Positions 1-7,420 of a DNA stretch of 38,463 nucleotides are shown here, one piece after another. The position numbers were made by a program, and so were the translations under genes. Numbering within the stretch: position 1 is the first letter of the stretch; each line of letters begins with the position of its first letter. Source of the stretch: Planctomycetota bacterium (GTDB lineage Bacteria > Planctomycetota > PLA2 > JAEUHO01); NCBI GenBank assembly GCA_028281445.1, contig JANQJW010000089.1, forward strand, positions 1-38,463, given 5' to 3'. The notes beneath the pieces are model-generated. The model made no database searches. It was not told where the DNA came from and saw only the letters and a list, made by a program, of their open reading frames with translations.

Positions 1-36
1 CTCGGCCGTGAACACACGCTTCTTCCTCTGAGCCAT
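1..36 (-). CDS. IS3-type transposase OrfA, N-terminal fragment
   Basis: Only the first 12 codons are in the window: MAQRKKRVFTAE, from an ATG at 36-34, with a GGAGGAG ribosome-binding site at 47-41. The pattern M-x-(K/R)-rich-(R/K)-x-F-(T/S)-x-E is typical of the start of the helix-turn-helix OrfA of IS3-family transposases, where F-K-x-x-V-R usually follows. The rest lies beyond the left edge. The family call rests on these few residues and the IS-like end at 98. Confidence 0.5.
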   Translation of the reverse strand, partial: MAQRKKRVFTAE

Positions 37-98
37 TCGACTCCTCCGTAGGCATCTTCGCACCTATCGGAGGTGTCCACCAGACCGGGGGAAGGTCA
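1..98 (-). mobile_element. End of an IS3-family-like insertion sequence (cut by window edge)
   Basis: Read on the minus strand, the element would begin at 98 with TGACCTTCCCCCGGTCTGG, a TG-starting, C-rich terminus followed by GGTGGACACCTCC, which resembles the terminal inverted repeats of IS3-family elements as I remember them. About 60 nt inside lies a ribosome-binding site and the start of a basic protein resembling IS3 OrfA. The other end is outside the window, so the target duplication cannot be tested. The boundary at 98 is inferred from the TG terminus. Confidence 0.5.
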
Positions 99-234
99 AT
101 CGACGCGCGGTCGAGAGCCGCGGGCCCGTACTCAGCGTACCCGACGGTGAGCACTTGTTCAGGAGCGTGCATTGTCCTCCTGCACCCATAGACTTCGTTC
201 GCGCCAGTAGTCCCTCGGCTTACGTCGCCCTCCT

Positions 235-350
235 CGAGCAGTTGTTCCAAGCTCACTTGGGGAAGTGGGCTGCTGGCGCACCGTTTTTTTTTGAGATCGA
301 CTTGACGACCCCGCATACGTCCCTAGGTTCGAGATTGGAACAACTGCTCG
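235..350. repeat. 16-bp perfect inverted repeat in a gene-free stretch (99-477)
   Basis: CGAGCAGTTGTTCCAA at 235-250 is the exact reverse complement of 335-350, with 84 nt between the arms and a run of nine T at 284-292. The interval 99-477 holds no gene I can support: a 67-codon ORF at 155-358 spans the repeat but has no ribosome-binding site and no recognisable sequence. The repeat may be a remnant of a small mobile element or a long hairpin. I see no other structure here. Confidence 0.5.
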
Positions 351-477
351 GAGGTTAGGACGTCAGCTTGAGAGGGAGTGGTTTCTTCTAGCGGCGCTTC
401 TTCCCGCCAAGCGGCACAGTGATACCGCTTCGTTGATCGTGCGTCGGCCTTGAGTTGACGCCGCGAGGAGGAACGTA

Positions 478-847
478 TGGGCCCGATCGTATTGGCCAAG
501 AACTTCTCGGTGGTCCTGGACAACGCCGATGTCTTCACAGGGGATGGCTGAACTTGAACGAGCTTGCGCCACCCGGTAGCGAGTTCGAGAACGCGGTTCT
601 GCACGTTCATTGCCAGACCCTCGATCCTCCTGGAGCGACGAATGGTATTCGCGTGCAGGCCCGCACGAGCTACGACACGGTCGAGGACGAGGTCGTTGGA
701 ACGGCACTGAACGTCACGGCGCCTGGGAGCCAGAGCGCGTCGATCTCGGCGAACCTGCAGGAGTGGGTACGCGTCGAGTTCGACGTTCAGGAGACGTTCC
801 AGATGTTGGGCATTCTCAGCGTCTGGCTGCAACTCAAGAGCACGTAG
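478..847 (+). pseudogene. Frameshifted first copy of a tandem pair of unknown small proteins
   Basis: An ATG at 478 follows a GAGGAGG ribosome-binding site at 464-470 and starts MGPIVLAKNF, identical to the start of the next gene at 858. The frame runs to a TGA at 550-552 just after GDG. Shifting by one base near 545-550 (GGGGATGG) restores GDW and the full match to the neighbour: LHVHCQTL, TSxDTVE, PGSQSAxISANL, LSVWLQxKS, ending at TAG 845-847. One base is therefore missing relative to the paralogue, beside a run of four G. This could be a true pseudogene or a sequencing error; restored length is about 123 residues. Function unknown. Confidence 0.65.
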
Positions 848-857
848 GGGACTGGCG

Positions 858-1211
858 ATGGGACCGATTGTGTTGGCCAAGAACTTCCCGATGGTCGCAG
901 GATCCGGGCAGTTCTTCTTTGGTGACTGGATACCGTTCGATAGCGAGTATCAGTGCGCCACGCTGCATGTGCACTGCCAGACGCTTTCGCCCCTGATGAT
1001 GACCGTGGGGTTCAACGTCAAGGTCGAGACGTCTTTTGACACCGTAGAGGCCAATCAGGTCGGTGCGGTCAATGCGGTGAACCTCCCGGGGAGTCAGAGC
1101 GCTGCCATTTCGGCCAACCTCGGACCCCTCGTGAGACTAGTGATCGAGAACGCAGAGGCGGTTGCGATGATCGGCGTGTTGAGCGTCTGGCTGCAGCCCA
1201 AGAGCGAGTAG
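858..1211 (+). CDS. Hypothetical protein, intact second copy of a tandem pair
   Basis: This is a 117-residue protein with no signal peptide or membrane segment. It starts MGPIVLAKNF like the damaged gene just upstream and shares with it LHVHCQTL, DTVE, PGSQSA-ISANL and the C-terminal LSVWLQ-KS. Alternating hydrophobic and polar residues suggest an all-beta sandwich, an inference only. The gene starts 10 nt after the stop of its paralogue and has only a weak GGGGA as ribosome-binding site. The pair plus the gene at 1265 probably form one transcription unit. I do not recognise the family. Confidence 0.6.
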   Translation: MGPIVLAKNFPMVAGSGQFFFGDWIPFDSEYQCATLHVHCQTLSPLMMTVGFNVKVETSFDTVEANQVGAVNAVNLPGSQSAAISANLGPLVRLVIENAEAVAMIGVLSVWLQPKSE

Positions 1212-1264
1212 TGCGCACTAGGGCCCAAGGCCGCCGCCATGAAACATAGACGGGAACTCCATCC

Positions 1265-2815
1265 ATGAGCAAGTTGGACTGCGGCTGTTCGGAGTGCGAC
1301 CCCCTTGGCAGAGTAGTTCTTGCCGGACAGGGATTAGGCGCCCCGTACTCGAGCTACCCTTCGCTTAAGACAGCCGCTCACGCGGGGACCTCCTGCGACA
1401 AGGCTGCAGGAGCCGGAGCACTCGTCGGCGTGGCAGGCGGCAGAGGTGGAGGTGCTCAAGAGAAGGGGCCGCGATTCGTGACGGCCTACGGCGCTGTCTA
1501 CGAGCCGAACGGGAATCCCTGGACCGGCATATACCGCACTGGGAATTTCCAGTCGGTTGAGGGTGAGTGGGTCAAGCAGAAGGTCTGGCTGTACGCCGAG
1601 GCCTGGTTGAAGCCCACGAACTGCAAAGGCCCACCAGACACATGGGTTGCGTGGCATACGGTCGAGGTGTTCCGCGTCTGGAACAATGCTACGGCTCCGC
1701 CTTCCAAGAAGGTGATCGGGATCAATCCAGGCGCGAACAACAGGTTGTTCAGCTGGAAAGACAAGGGCACGGGCAAGACGGTGGTCTCTGGCAAGACGAA
1801 GCAAGCAACCGACAAGCACTGGTTTCTCTTTCCGACTAGCAGTGCGTGCAACATCTGCAAACTGAAGGTCTACTTCGCGACCGAGTGGCAACATGGATGC
1901 GACTTGCTGGACAAGCACAACCGCGGGTATGTCCTAGATCCACAACTCGGCTACATCAATATTCGGACCGTTGTGCAGGGAAAGGGCTGCTTGAAGTTGG
2001 TAAAGACCTCCAAGGACGTCTACTACGTGGACTCGATCCATGACAATCGCCGAGGTGGTGGGCGCGAAGTCTGGGGGCACTTCAAGGACAGCATGTGGCC
2101 CTGCAAGTCGCAGCCCCAGTACGGTGGCTTCACGTACGGGTACAGCATCTGTCCGTGTACGGTACCGAGTCCCCCTACCCCGACAACGCCGCCGCCTACT
2201 CCGCCACCGCCGACTACGACTCCTCCGACCCCTCCGCCGACGACTCCGGGAACGCCTCCGCCTCCTCCCCCTCCTACCACGCCCGGGGTACCTCCGCCTG
2301 TGCCTCCCCCTGGAACCAACCCGCCTCCTCCGACAACACAGCCCCCGAGTCCGAGCCCTAGGGCGACAGGGTCGGCCGTGACGGAAGGGCATCCGGCTCA
2401 GAGCCACGGTCCGCCCACGGCCTTGCCTCCCGGGCTTCACGGGCCGATGCCCCCCGGTGCAACTCCAGTCTCACCCAATACTCCGAAGCCCCCAGCCGGC
2501 ACCGCGCCGCCTCAGAAGGTCGAGCTTGGCCCTATGGGTCCGCTACCCCATGAGCCCTGGAAGCACCCGCCTGTTCCACAGAATCCGCCGAAGGAAGGTC
2601 GGCCGCTGAATCTCATCAGCAGCCCAGAGGCGAGTGCACCAGCGACGTCTGAGACGGAGGCGGTAATCGCCGTCCCGTCGCTAAGTTACGTCCCTGATGA
2701 GTACGCCCTCAATGCGTGGCCCTGGGAAATCCCGCAGACCCTCGGGCCGTGGAGGCCCAGCGACGCGGTTCCGCCGGGGGTACGCTCCACTGCCCGACCG
2801 GATCAAACCGAGTAG
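1265..2815 (+). CDS. Unknown protein with Cys motif and Pro/Thr-rich segment
   Basis: This is a 516-residue protein in three parts. The N-terminus has CGCSEC at residues 6-11, then a region with scattered cysteines including CNIC and CPC (about residues 195-300) and many aromatic residues. Residues about 301-366 are almost only Pro and Thr with some Gly, a typical flexible linker or wall-spanning stretch. The C-terminal 150 residues are Pro-rich and end with a short Trp-containing region. No signal peptide or membrane helix is visible, so a surface role would need another export route. It follows the small tandem pair in the same direction after 53 nt. Family not recognised; ORF call is firm by length and codon use. 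Confidence 0.65.
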   Translation: MSKLDCGCSECDPLGRVVLAGQGLGAPYSSYPSLKTAAHAGTSCDKAAGAGALVGVAGGRGGGAQEKGPRFVTAYGAVYEPNGNPWTGIYRTGNFQSVEGEWVKQKVWLYAEAWLKPTNCKGPPDTWVAWHTVEVFRVWNNATAPPSKKVIGINPGANNRLFSWKDKGTGKTVVSGKTKQATDKHWFLFPTSSACNICKLKVYFATEWQHGCDLLDKHNRGYVLDPQLGYINIRTVVQGKGCLKLVKTSKDVYYVDSIHDNRRGGGREVWGHFKDSMWPCKSQPQYGGFTYGYSICPCTVPSPPTPTTPPPTPPPPTTTPPTPPPTTPGTPPPPPPPTTPGVPPPVPPPGTNPPPPTTQPPSPSPRATGSAVTEGHPAQSHGPPTALPPGLHGPMPPGATPVSPNTPKPPAGTAPPQKVELGPMGPLPHEPWKHPPVPQNPPKEGRPLNLISSPEASAPATSETEAVIAVPSLSYVPDEYALNAWPWEIPQTLGPWRPSDAVPPGVRSTARPDQTE

Positions 2816-2829
2816 GCCAAGACGGCTCG

Positions 2830-5800
2830 CTAGCGGCGCTCGGGTGGGTGCAGCTTCACCCCCGTGGCGCCGCTGCGGACGCGGATTCTCTTCCCAGGGA
2901 GGGCCTCGTATGACCGGAGAAGTCGTGTGCAACTGGTCCACAGTTCGTACTCTCCCTCGGACAGCTGAGGAATCAGGAAGGTGCCGGCGTCGCTGACTTC
3001 GAGGTGCTTGTGCTCGTGAGTCCCTACCTTCCGGTAGCAGACAACGACGTCCCGCTGGTCAACGCATGCAAAGCCCACTCGGCCTCGTATCGTGAACGCG
3101 CGCATGAGCTGAATAATCGTATCTTGCGGTCGCCAGTTCTCGTCATCGAAGGGTAGAACCGCGTGCGCAAGCAGTGGATCGACCTCGATGCTCAGGCGGC
3201 GCGGACCAGCACCCAGGCCCAGGAACACTGCTTCTCCTGAGAGATCCGTTGACTGCTTTGTCGTGCTCCACGGCAGGGGGCCGCGACTCGTCACGACCTG
3301 ATTCCCGACGTGGACAACGGCACCAATCAACGGCCCTCCGCTTGGATGCAGGACGCGAATGCGGACGGGAGTTTCTCGCCTTACCCGCAGCACGACATTA
3401 TCGGCAGGGGCGCCGACCTCTATCAGCTGCGAACGCACCGGCCCGGCATCCACAACAAGACCGTAGTGCTCAAGAGGGAGGCCCGACAGCTGAAATGAAC
3501 CATCAGCGTTGCTTCGAGCACGTCCGTGCATGCGACTAGATGACCGGAAGAGTGGTCTTGGGTACTTCGGTCGCGCGGCGACGACGGCACCGCGAATTGG
3601 GGCTCCGAGCTCGTCTAGGATCCAACCACGAATCTGATGCCTACGACCTAGGTCGATCTTCAGCGCGCTCGGCTCGCCCCTGAATGGCCCCAGAAAGCCT
3701 GCGCCCGGGACTGCCGCACCGCTCTCGTCGACCATATCGACAACCTCGAGGAATACTTGCGAGTCCCTTGAGCTCGGCGCGTACAGGATCCCTCGGTGGT
3801 CGAACCGCTGGCTCCTGAACTGGCCCCCCCCTCGCCCACCTGCAGGGATCTCATGGATAGACACGCTGCCGGCGCTGACTAGCCGACCACTCCCCGAACG
3901 AACACGGATAACCCATGGCTTGCGCGGCGGCCCGTTTGGCGGTGCTTTGGCGACTGGCGACAGTCGTAGGGCGACTCCCTCAGACCCGGGATCCGCGGTC
4001 GTCCGTGCATCCCACTGGCGGTCTCCGACCATCGCGCGTGCGCGAATCGCATAGGGGCGTCCAGGATGACCTGGTATGGCGAAGCCACCGCCGCTATCGA
4101 AGGTCAGCGGCCACCAGCGATCCGTCCACGGGTCCTGGTACTCTCCATTGACACTTGCGGGGGGCAGATCTTCGGGAGCGAAGAGTCGGCCGCGAATCCA
4201 CCACGGGCTGGGAATAGTAAGCGAGAAACTGCGTCGCAAAACGCCGTACTCAGGGCCGAAGTCAACCCACCGTGTGTCCAGGTACCCTGCCGCTCGGCCG
4301 AATACCTCCAAGCGGCCAGGGGGAAGTGGCCCCAAGAGGACTCTCCCCCGAGCGTCAGCTCGAGCCCCTTGTGGGCCCAAGCAAGGGCGCCTTGACCAAT
4401 GAGGCTTGACGAAGATTTCCGCACCTGGGATCGGAGCACCCCTCTCGCTGCGGACATGAACATCGACCCAGCGCGCTCTGGGTGCGCGCAGATCCACTTT
4501 GACATGCTCGCCACTATCGAAGTGAATCGGTGGCGAACAGCAGTCCGCAAACTCTTCTGTGTGCCCGACGAGTACGTAGCGTTCTCCGGGAAGAAGTGTG
4601 TCTAGCTTGAAGAAACCTCCCGCATCGGAGACGCCCTTTTGAATGAGTGTAGGCAGCCAACTACGGATGGTGCCAGGGCGCTGGCGCGGGGCATCTGGCC
4701 TCGCGGAGACGATTGCCCCGACCACCGCCTCTCCTGCCTGCGTGAGCATCCTCCCCGTGGCGCGCGCCGTCCGCTCGGCTGTGAGCTCTAGTTTCGTGTC
4801 TCGACCTGTTTGCACTGTGAAGAGCCAGGGATTGAACCCTCGATCTCGCACTCGCGAGAGCAGAGGAGATGAAAATCCGCCGCCCAAGACGAACACCATG
4901 GTCTCTCCCGTGGGCACGCCCGGGAGCACGAAGCAGCCGTTTTCATCTGTGACGGCGTGCATCGCGGGCGTGTTGCCTACTCGCTCTCGTGGTAGCGCAT
5001 GAACAACAGCGCCGATGACCGGGTCGCGTCCGACGCTGCCGACAACGCGCCCTGAGATCGAACCAAGCCGACGTAGTTCCACCCTGGAGCCCGAGTCTTC
5101 TGACACTTTCACCCATGTCGGCTCGAAGCCCGCAGCACTCACATGTAGCCACGTCGCACCCGTAGGTACTTGCGTGCTAAAGCGTCCTTGATCGTCTGCG
5201 AACGCTCGCTTGAGGTAAGCCATGCGTCCTTCTGTATCTTTGCGGATCAGGATCCTTGCGTCGAGTACCGGTTGGCTCGCGCCGTCAACTACCACCCCGG
5301 CGACGGTTCTTTCCGTCTCCGGAGAAACTAGCCGGATGGGTTCCTCATGGGGAACCTCAACGTCGAGTACGTCGTACCGGAACGAGCCCGGAACAAGCCA
5401 GATGAGCCGTGCTCTGCCTCGCTCCAGTCCGGAAATCCGAAAAGAACCATCCGCGGCTACTCTCGTGGCCAACACTCCCTTGGGTGCCGGAGCTGCACTG
5501 CGACCATACTGAGCTTGAGTTGCCAGGATCCAAGCTTGAGAGGAAGCTCCATCCTTAGATAGCGCCTTCCCCCTGAGAACGTGTGGACCTGGATCAACCC
5601 TCATGGCGATCCGTTTCCGCGCTCCGGCGGAGGCGAAGTGAACATAGGTCACGACACTGGTGCCCTGGACTTTGCCTGAGGATGTTCGGATCTCATAGGT
5701 TCCCCGATCGAGACTCTCAAGAAGGAACTCTCCATTAGCTCCTACTGAGACTGAGGCACTCGGCTTTGAAGACGACGGCATATCCAGCCACCTGTCAATT

Positions 5801-6000
5801 CCGTCTCTATACGCGCTTGGTTCCAGAAGCTGGACGCCGATTGGCTGGCGCCAGACCAGCCGAGCCTCAACGCGGCTGGCCTCTGGCTGCCCCTCGCTCT
5901 TGACTACTCCGCGGAGCACGCACGTGCCGTCTTCAACCGCTACGCAGACGGATCTACCAAAGCACAGGACAAGAGGTATCAGAGCGCAGTACTTTATCAC
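2830..6000 (-). CDS. Large secreted protein of carboxypeptidase-regulatory-like repeats
   Basis: About 1,056 residues. A GTG at 6000 gives a compact signal peptide (VIKYCALIPLVLCFGRSVCVA); the frame is open to a GTG at 6057, so the start could be 19 residues earlier. The mature part repeats the pattern G-x-V-x-(6-10)-G-x-x-V-x-G-A-x-V followed by G-x-F-x-(L/I)-x-x-L-(P/R)-x-G, as in LRGVVKSEG, IRGWILDELGAPIRGAVV and ISGRVVGSVGRDPVIGAVV. These are the beta-sandwich CarboxypepD_reg-like domains found in extracellular proteins of Planctomycetota and Myxococcota. No catalytic domain is visible, so a structural or carbohydrate/adhesion role is most likely. It is convergent with the gene ending at 2815, with 14 nt between. 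Confidence 0.75.
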   Translation of the reverse strand: MIKYCALIPLVLCFGRSVCVAVEDGTCVLRGVVKSEGQPEASRVEARLVWRQPIGVQLLEPSAYRDGIDRWLDMPSSSKPSASVSVGANGEFLLESLDRGTYEIRTSSGKVQGTSVVTYVHFASAGARKRIAMRVDPGPHVLRGKALSKDGASSQAWILATQAQYGRSAAPAPKGVLATRVAADGSFRISGLERGRARLIWLVPGSFRYDVLDVEVPHEEPIRLVSPETERTVAGVVVDGASQPVLDARILIRKDTEGRMAYLKRAFADDQGRFSTQVPTGATWLHVSAAGFEPTWVKVSEDSGSRVELRRLGSISGRVVGSVGRDPVIGAVVHALPRERVGNTPAMHAVTDENGCFVLPGVPTGETMVFVLGGGFSSPLLSRVRDRGFNPWLFTVQTGRDTKLELTAERTARATGRMLTQAGEAVVGAIVSARPDAPRQRPGTIRSWLPTLIQKGVSDAGGFFKLDTLLPGERYVLVGHTEEFADCCSPPIHFDSGEHVKVDLRAPRARWVDVHVRSERGAPIPGAEIFVKPHWSRRPCLGPQGARADARGRVLLGPLPPGRLEVFGRAAGYLDTRWVDFGPEYGVLRRSFSLTIPSPWWIRGRLFAPEDLPPASVNGEYQDPWTDRWWPLTFDSGGGFAIPGHPGRPYAIRARAMVGDRQWDARTTADPGSEGVALRLSPVAKAPPNGPPRKPWVIRVRSGSGRLVSAGSVSIHEIPAGGRGGGQFRSQRFDHRGILYAPSSRDSQVFLEVVDMVDESGAAVPGAGFLGPFRGEPSALKIDLGRRHQIRGWILDELGAPIRGAVVAARPKYPRPLFRSSSRMHGRARSNADGSFQLSGLPLEHYGLVVDAGPVRSQLIEVGAPADNVVLRVRRETPVRIRVLHPSGGPLIGAVVHVGNQVVTSRGPLPWSTTKQSTDLSGEAVFLGLGAGPRRLSIEVDPLLAHAVLPFDDENWRPQDTIIQLMRAFTIRGRVGFACVDQRDVVVCYRKVGTHEHKHLEVSDAGTFLIPQLSEGEYELWTSCTRLLRSYEALPGKRIRVRSGATGVKLHPPERR

Positions 6001-6120
6001 TGCCTTGGTTCCTGAAGCTACGAGCGATGAGCCAACGATTCCCGCAGGAGCCCCCACTCTAACAGCAGCGCGCGTACGCGAAGCTCAGCAAGCGCCGCTG
6101 CGGAATGGACCAACCTTGGG

Positions 6121-6194
6121 ATGCCGAGCCCGGTTTTTCTGTTCAATGTTCGGGGATGCCGGATACCGAGCCCGGTCTTCCTGTTCGATGTTCG
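6121..6194. repeat. Two imperfect 32-nt direct repeats upstream of 6000 gene
   Basis: 6121-6152 and 6163-6194 match at 28 of 32 positions and are separated by 10 nt. Both contain CCGAGCCCGGT and end ATGTTCG. They lie between the radC stop and the start of the large secreted protein. On the minus strand all frames are open, so the repeat appears in spurious ORFs. It looks like a short decayed tandem repeat of intergenic type. Confidence 0.7.
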
Positions 6195-6212
6195 ATCCCG
6201 CGCGCGATGGCG

Positions 6213-6872
6213 TCAGGTCTGAATCAACCCCCGCTCGAGGAACGACACATACCGTCCATCGCCGATGACGACGTGATCGAGCACGTGGATCCCGACCAGC
6301 TCGCCGACGGCACACAGACGCGCGGTGACCTCGTGGTCCTCGGGGCTGGGTTCGGGATCGCCCGACGGGTGATTGTGCACGAGCACGATGCCGGCAGCGG
6401 CTTCTTTGATCGCCGGCATGAACACCTCGCGTGGATGGACGAGACTCGCCGTGAGGATGCCCTCGGAGATGCGTTCTTCTCGGATCACACGGTTCTTGCC
6501 GTCGAGCATCACGCTCACGAAGACCTCCTTCTTGAGGTCTCGAAGGCGATCGTGGAAGTGACGGAAGATCTCGTTGCTCTTGCGCAGCAGGCGCCCCGGA
6601 CGGATGCGCTCCCCGCGCACACGCCTTCCGAGCGCGAAGGCTGCGGCCAGCCGAAGGGCCGTCACACGGCCCAACCCGTGGTCGACTTGGAACTCCTGAG
6701 CGCTCGCTGTGGAGAGGGCCCGCAGGGAACCGTAGTGCGAGAGCAGGCGACTCCGCGCGCCTGCGGGCAGCAGCACGGCCAGCAGGTCGCCGTTGGATAG
6801 CGCCTCCGGTCCGCAGGCGTAGAGCCGCTCGCGCGGACAGTCGGACGGTTGGGGCACGGCGTCGGGCGGCAC
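6213..6872 (-). CDS. radC: RadC-family JAB-domain protein
   Basis: With a GTG start at 6872 the product has 219 residues, the usual RadC length. The N-terminal helix-hairpin-helix part contains PRERLYACGPEALSNGDLLA, the standard RadC opening, and the C-terminal JAB/JAMM domain contains VHNHPSGDPEPSPEDHEVT with the metal ligands H-x-H and D. The family was linked to DNA repair but its biochemical role is not settled. An upstream GTG at 6998 would add 42 residues that are Cys/Trp-rich and unlike the family, so I reject it. The start lacks a clear ribosome-binding site, so it may be coupled to the small ORF ending 31 nt earlier. Confidence 0.85.
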   Translation of the reverse strand: MPPDAVPQPSDCPRERLYACGPEALSNGDLLAVLLPAGARSRLLSHYGSLRALSTASAQEFQVDHGLGRVTALRLAAAFALGRRVRGERIRPGRLLRKSNEIFRHFHDRLRDLKKEVFVSVMLDGKNRVIREERISEGILTASLVHPREVFMPAIKEAAAGIVLVHNHPSGDPEPSPEDHEVTARLCAVGELVGIHVLDHVVIGDGRYVSFLERGLIQT

Positions 6873-6903
6873 GTCGTTGCCATCGCGCGTACGGCGTGGG
6901 TGG

Positions 6904-7008
6904 TCACACGGCGGCTGCCGTTGCCCGCACGACGAGGACCACGAGCCGCAGCACCAACAGCGCCGGCAACAGGGCAAGGACCACGAGCGACAAGCCACCC
7001 GCGACCAT
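6904..7008 (-). CDS. Possible 34-residue hydrophobic membrane peptide
   Basis: An ATG at 7008 opens MVAGGLSLVVLALLPALLVL and continues with a second Val/Leu-rich stretch to a TGA at 6904. The whole peptide could be one membrane helix with an Arg-containing end. The frame is open back to the stop of the gene at 7078 and also encodes DRTFERIEHPPDSGW, but no start codon lies there. Position between two same-strand genes favours a real small gene; absence of a clear ribosome-binding site argues against it. Function unknown. Confidence 0.3.
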   Translation of the reverse strand: MVAGGLSLVVLALLPALLVLRLVVLVVRATAAAV

Positions 7009-7077
7009 GAGGATCAGCGCAAGCGTTCCAAGCCATCCGCTGTCCGGTGGGTGCTCGATGCGCTCGAAGGTCCGGTC

Positions 7078-7386
7078 CTACGGCGGCAGGTCCGGACACG
7101 CCAGACGAAGACGTCCGTATGTCACTTGCAGGTGCCGTCGTGCGTCATCGACCCAGCCATCCTCCGGTGCCCGGACAGCCGTGTGTAATGCGAGGACGCG
7201 CGTTCGTTCGTGCACGAGGATCCACGTGCGGTGCGAGCCCTCGGCACGCAGCTCTGCGATGGCAGCGCGCAGCGGAGCCGCCTCGTGCCGCGATACCCAG
7301 ACGGCCCGCGTCACCCAGCCCTCCGGCGGGCTGCAGCCGGGGCACACGAACAGGATGGCGAGCAGCAGGAAGCGGAGACGGGGCAC
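7078..7386 (-). CDS. Small lipoprotein-like or secreted protein
   Basis: A GTG at 7386, 34 nt after the yidC stop, gives 102 residues beginning VPRLRFLLLAILFVCPGC. This is a short basic n-region, a hydrophobic core and a Cys that could be lipidated, although CPGC is a poor lipobox because position -3 is Cys rather than Leu. The remaining 80 residues (WVTRAVWVSRHEAAPLRAAI...) look like a small alpha/beta domain I do not recognise. It is not YidD. The frame is open to 7467 inside yidC, but those extra residues are a shadow of yidC. Probably co-transcribed with yidC. Confidence 0.55.
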   Translation of the reverse strand: MPRLRFLLLAILFVCPGCSPPEGWVTRAVWVSRHEAAPLRAAIAELRAEGSHRTWILVHERTRVLALHTAVRAPEDGWVDDARRHLQVTYGRLRLACPDLPP

Positions 7387-7420
7387 GCGCGACGAACGAT
7401 CCGCCGCGCAGGGGCAGTCC

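Noticed and set aside
155..358. 67-codon ORF near the left end
   Set aside because: Spans an inverted repeat, lacks a ribosome-binding site and any recognisable sequence.
7078..7386. YidD membrane-insertion factor beside yidC
   Set aside because: It lacks the Cys-rich haemolytic-domain signature and lies downstream of yidC rather than upstream.
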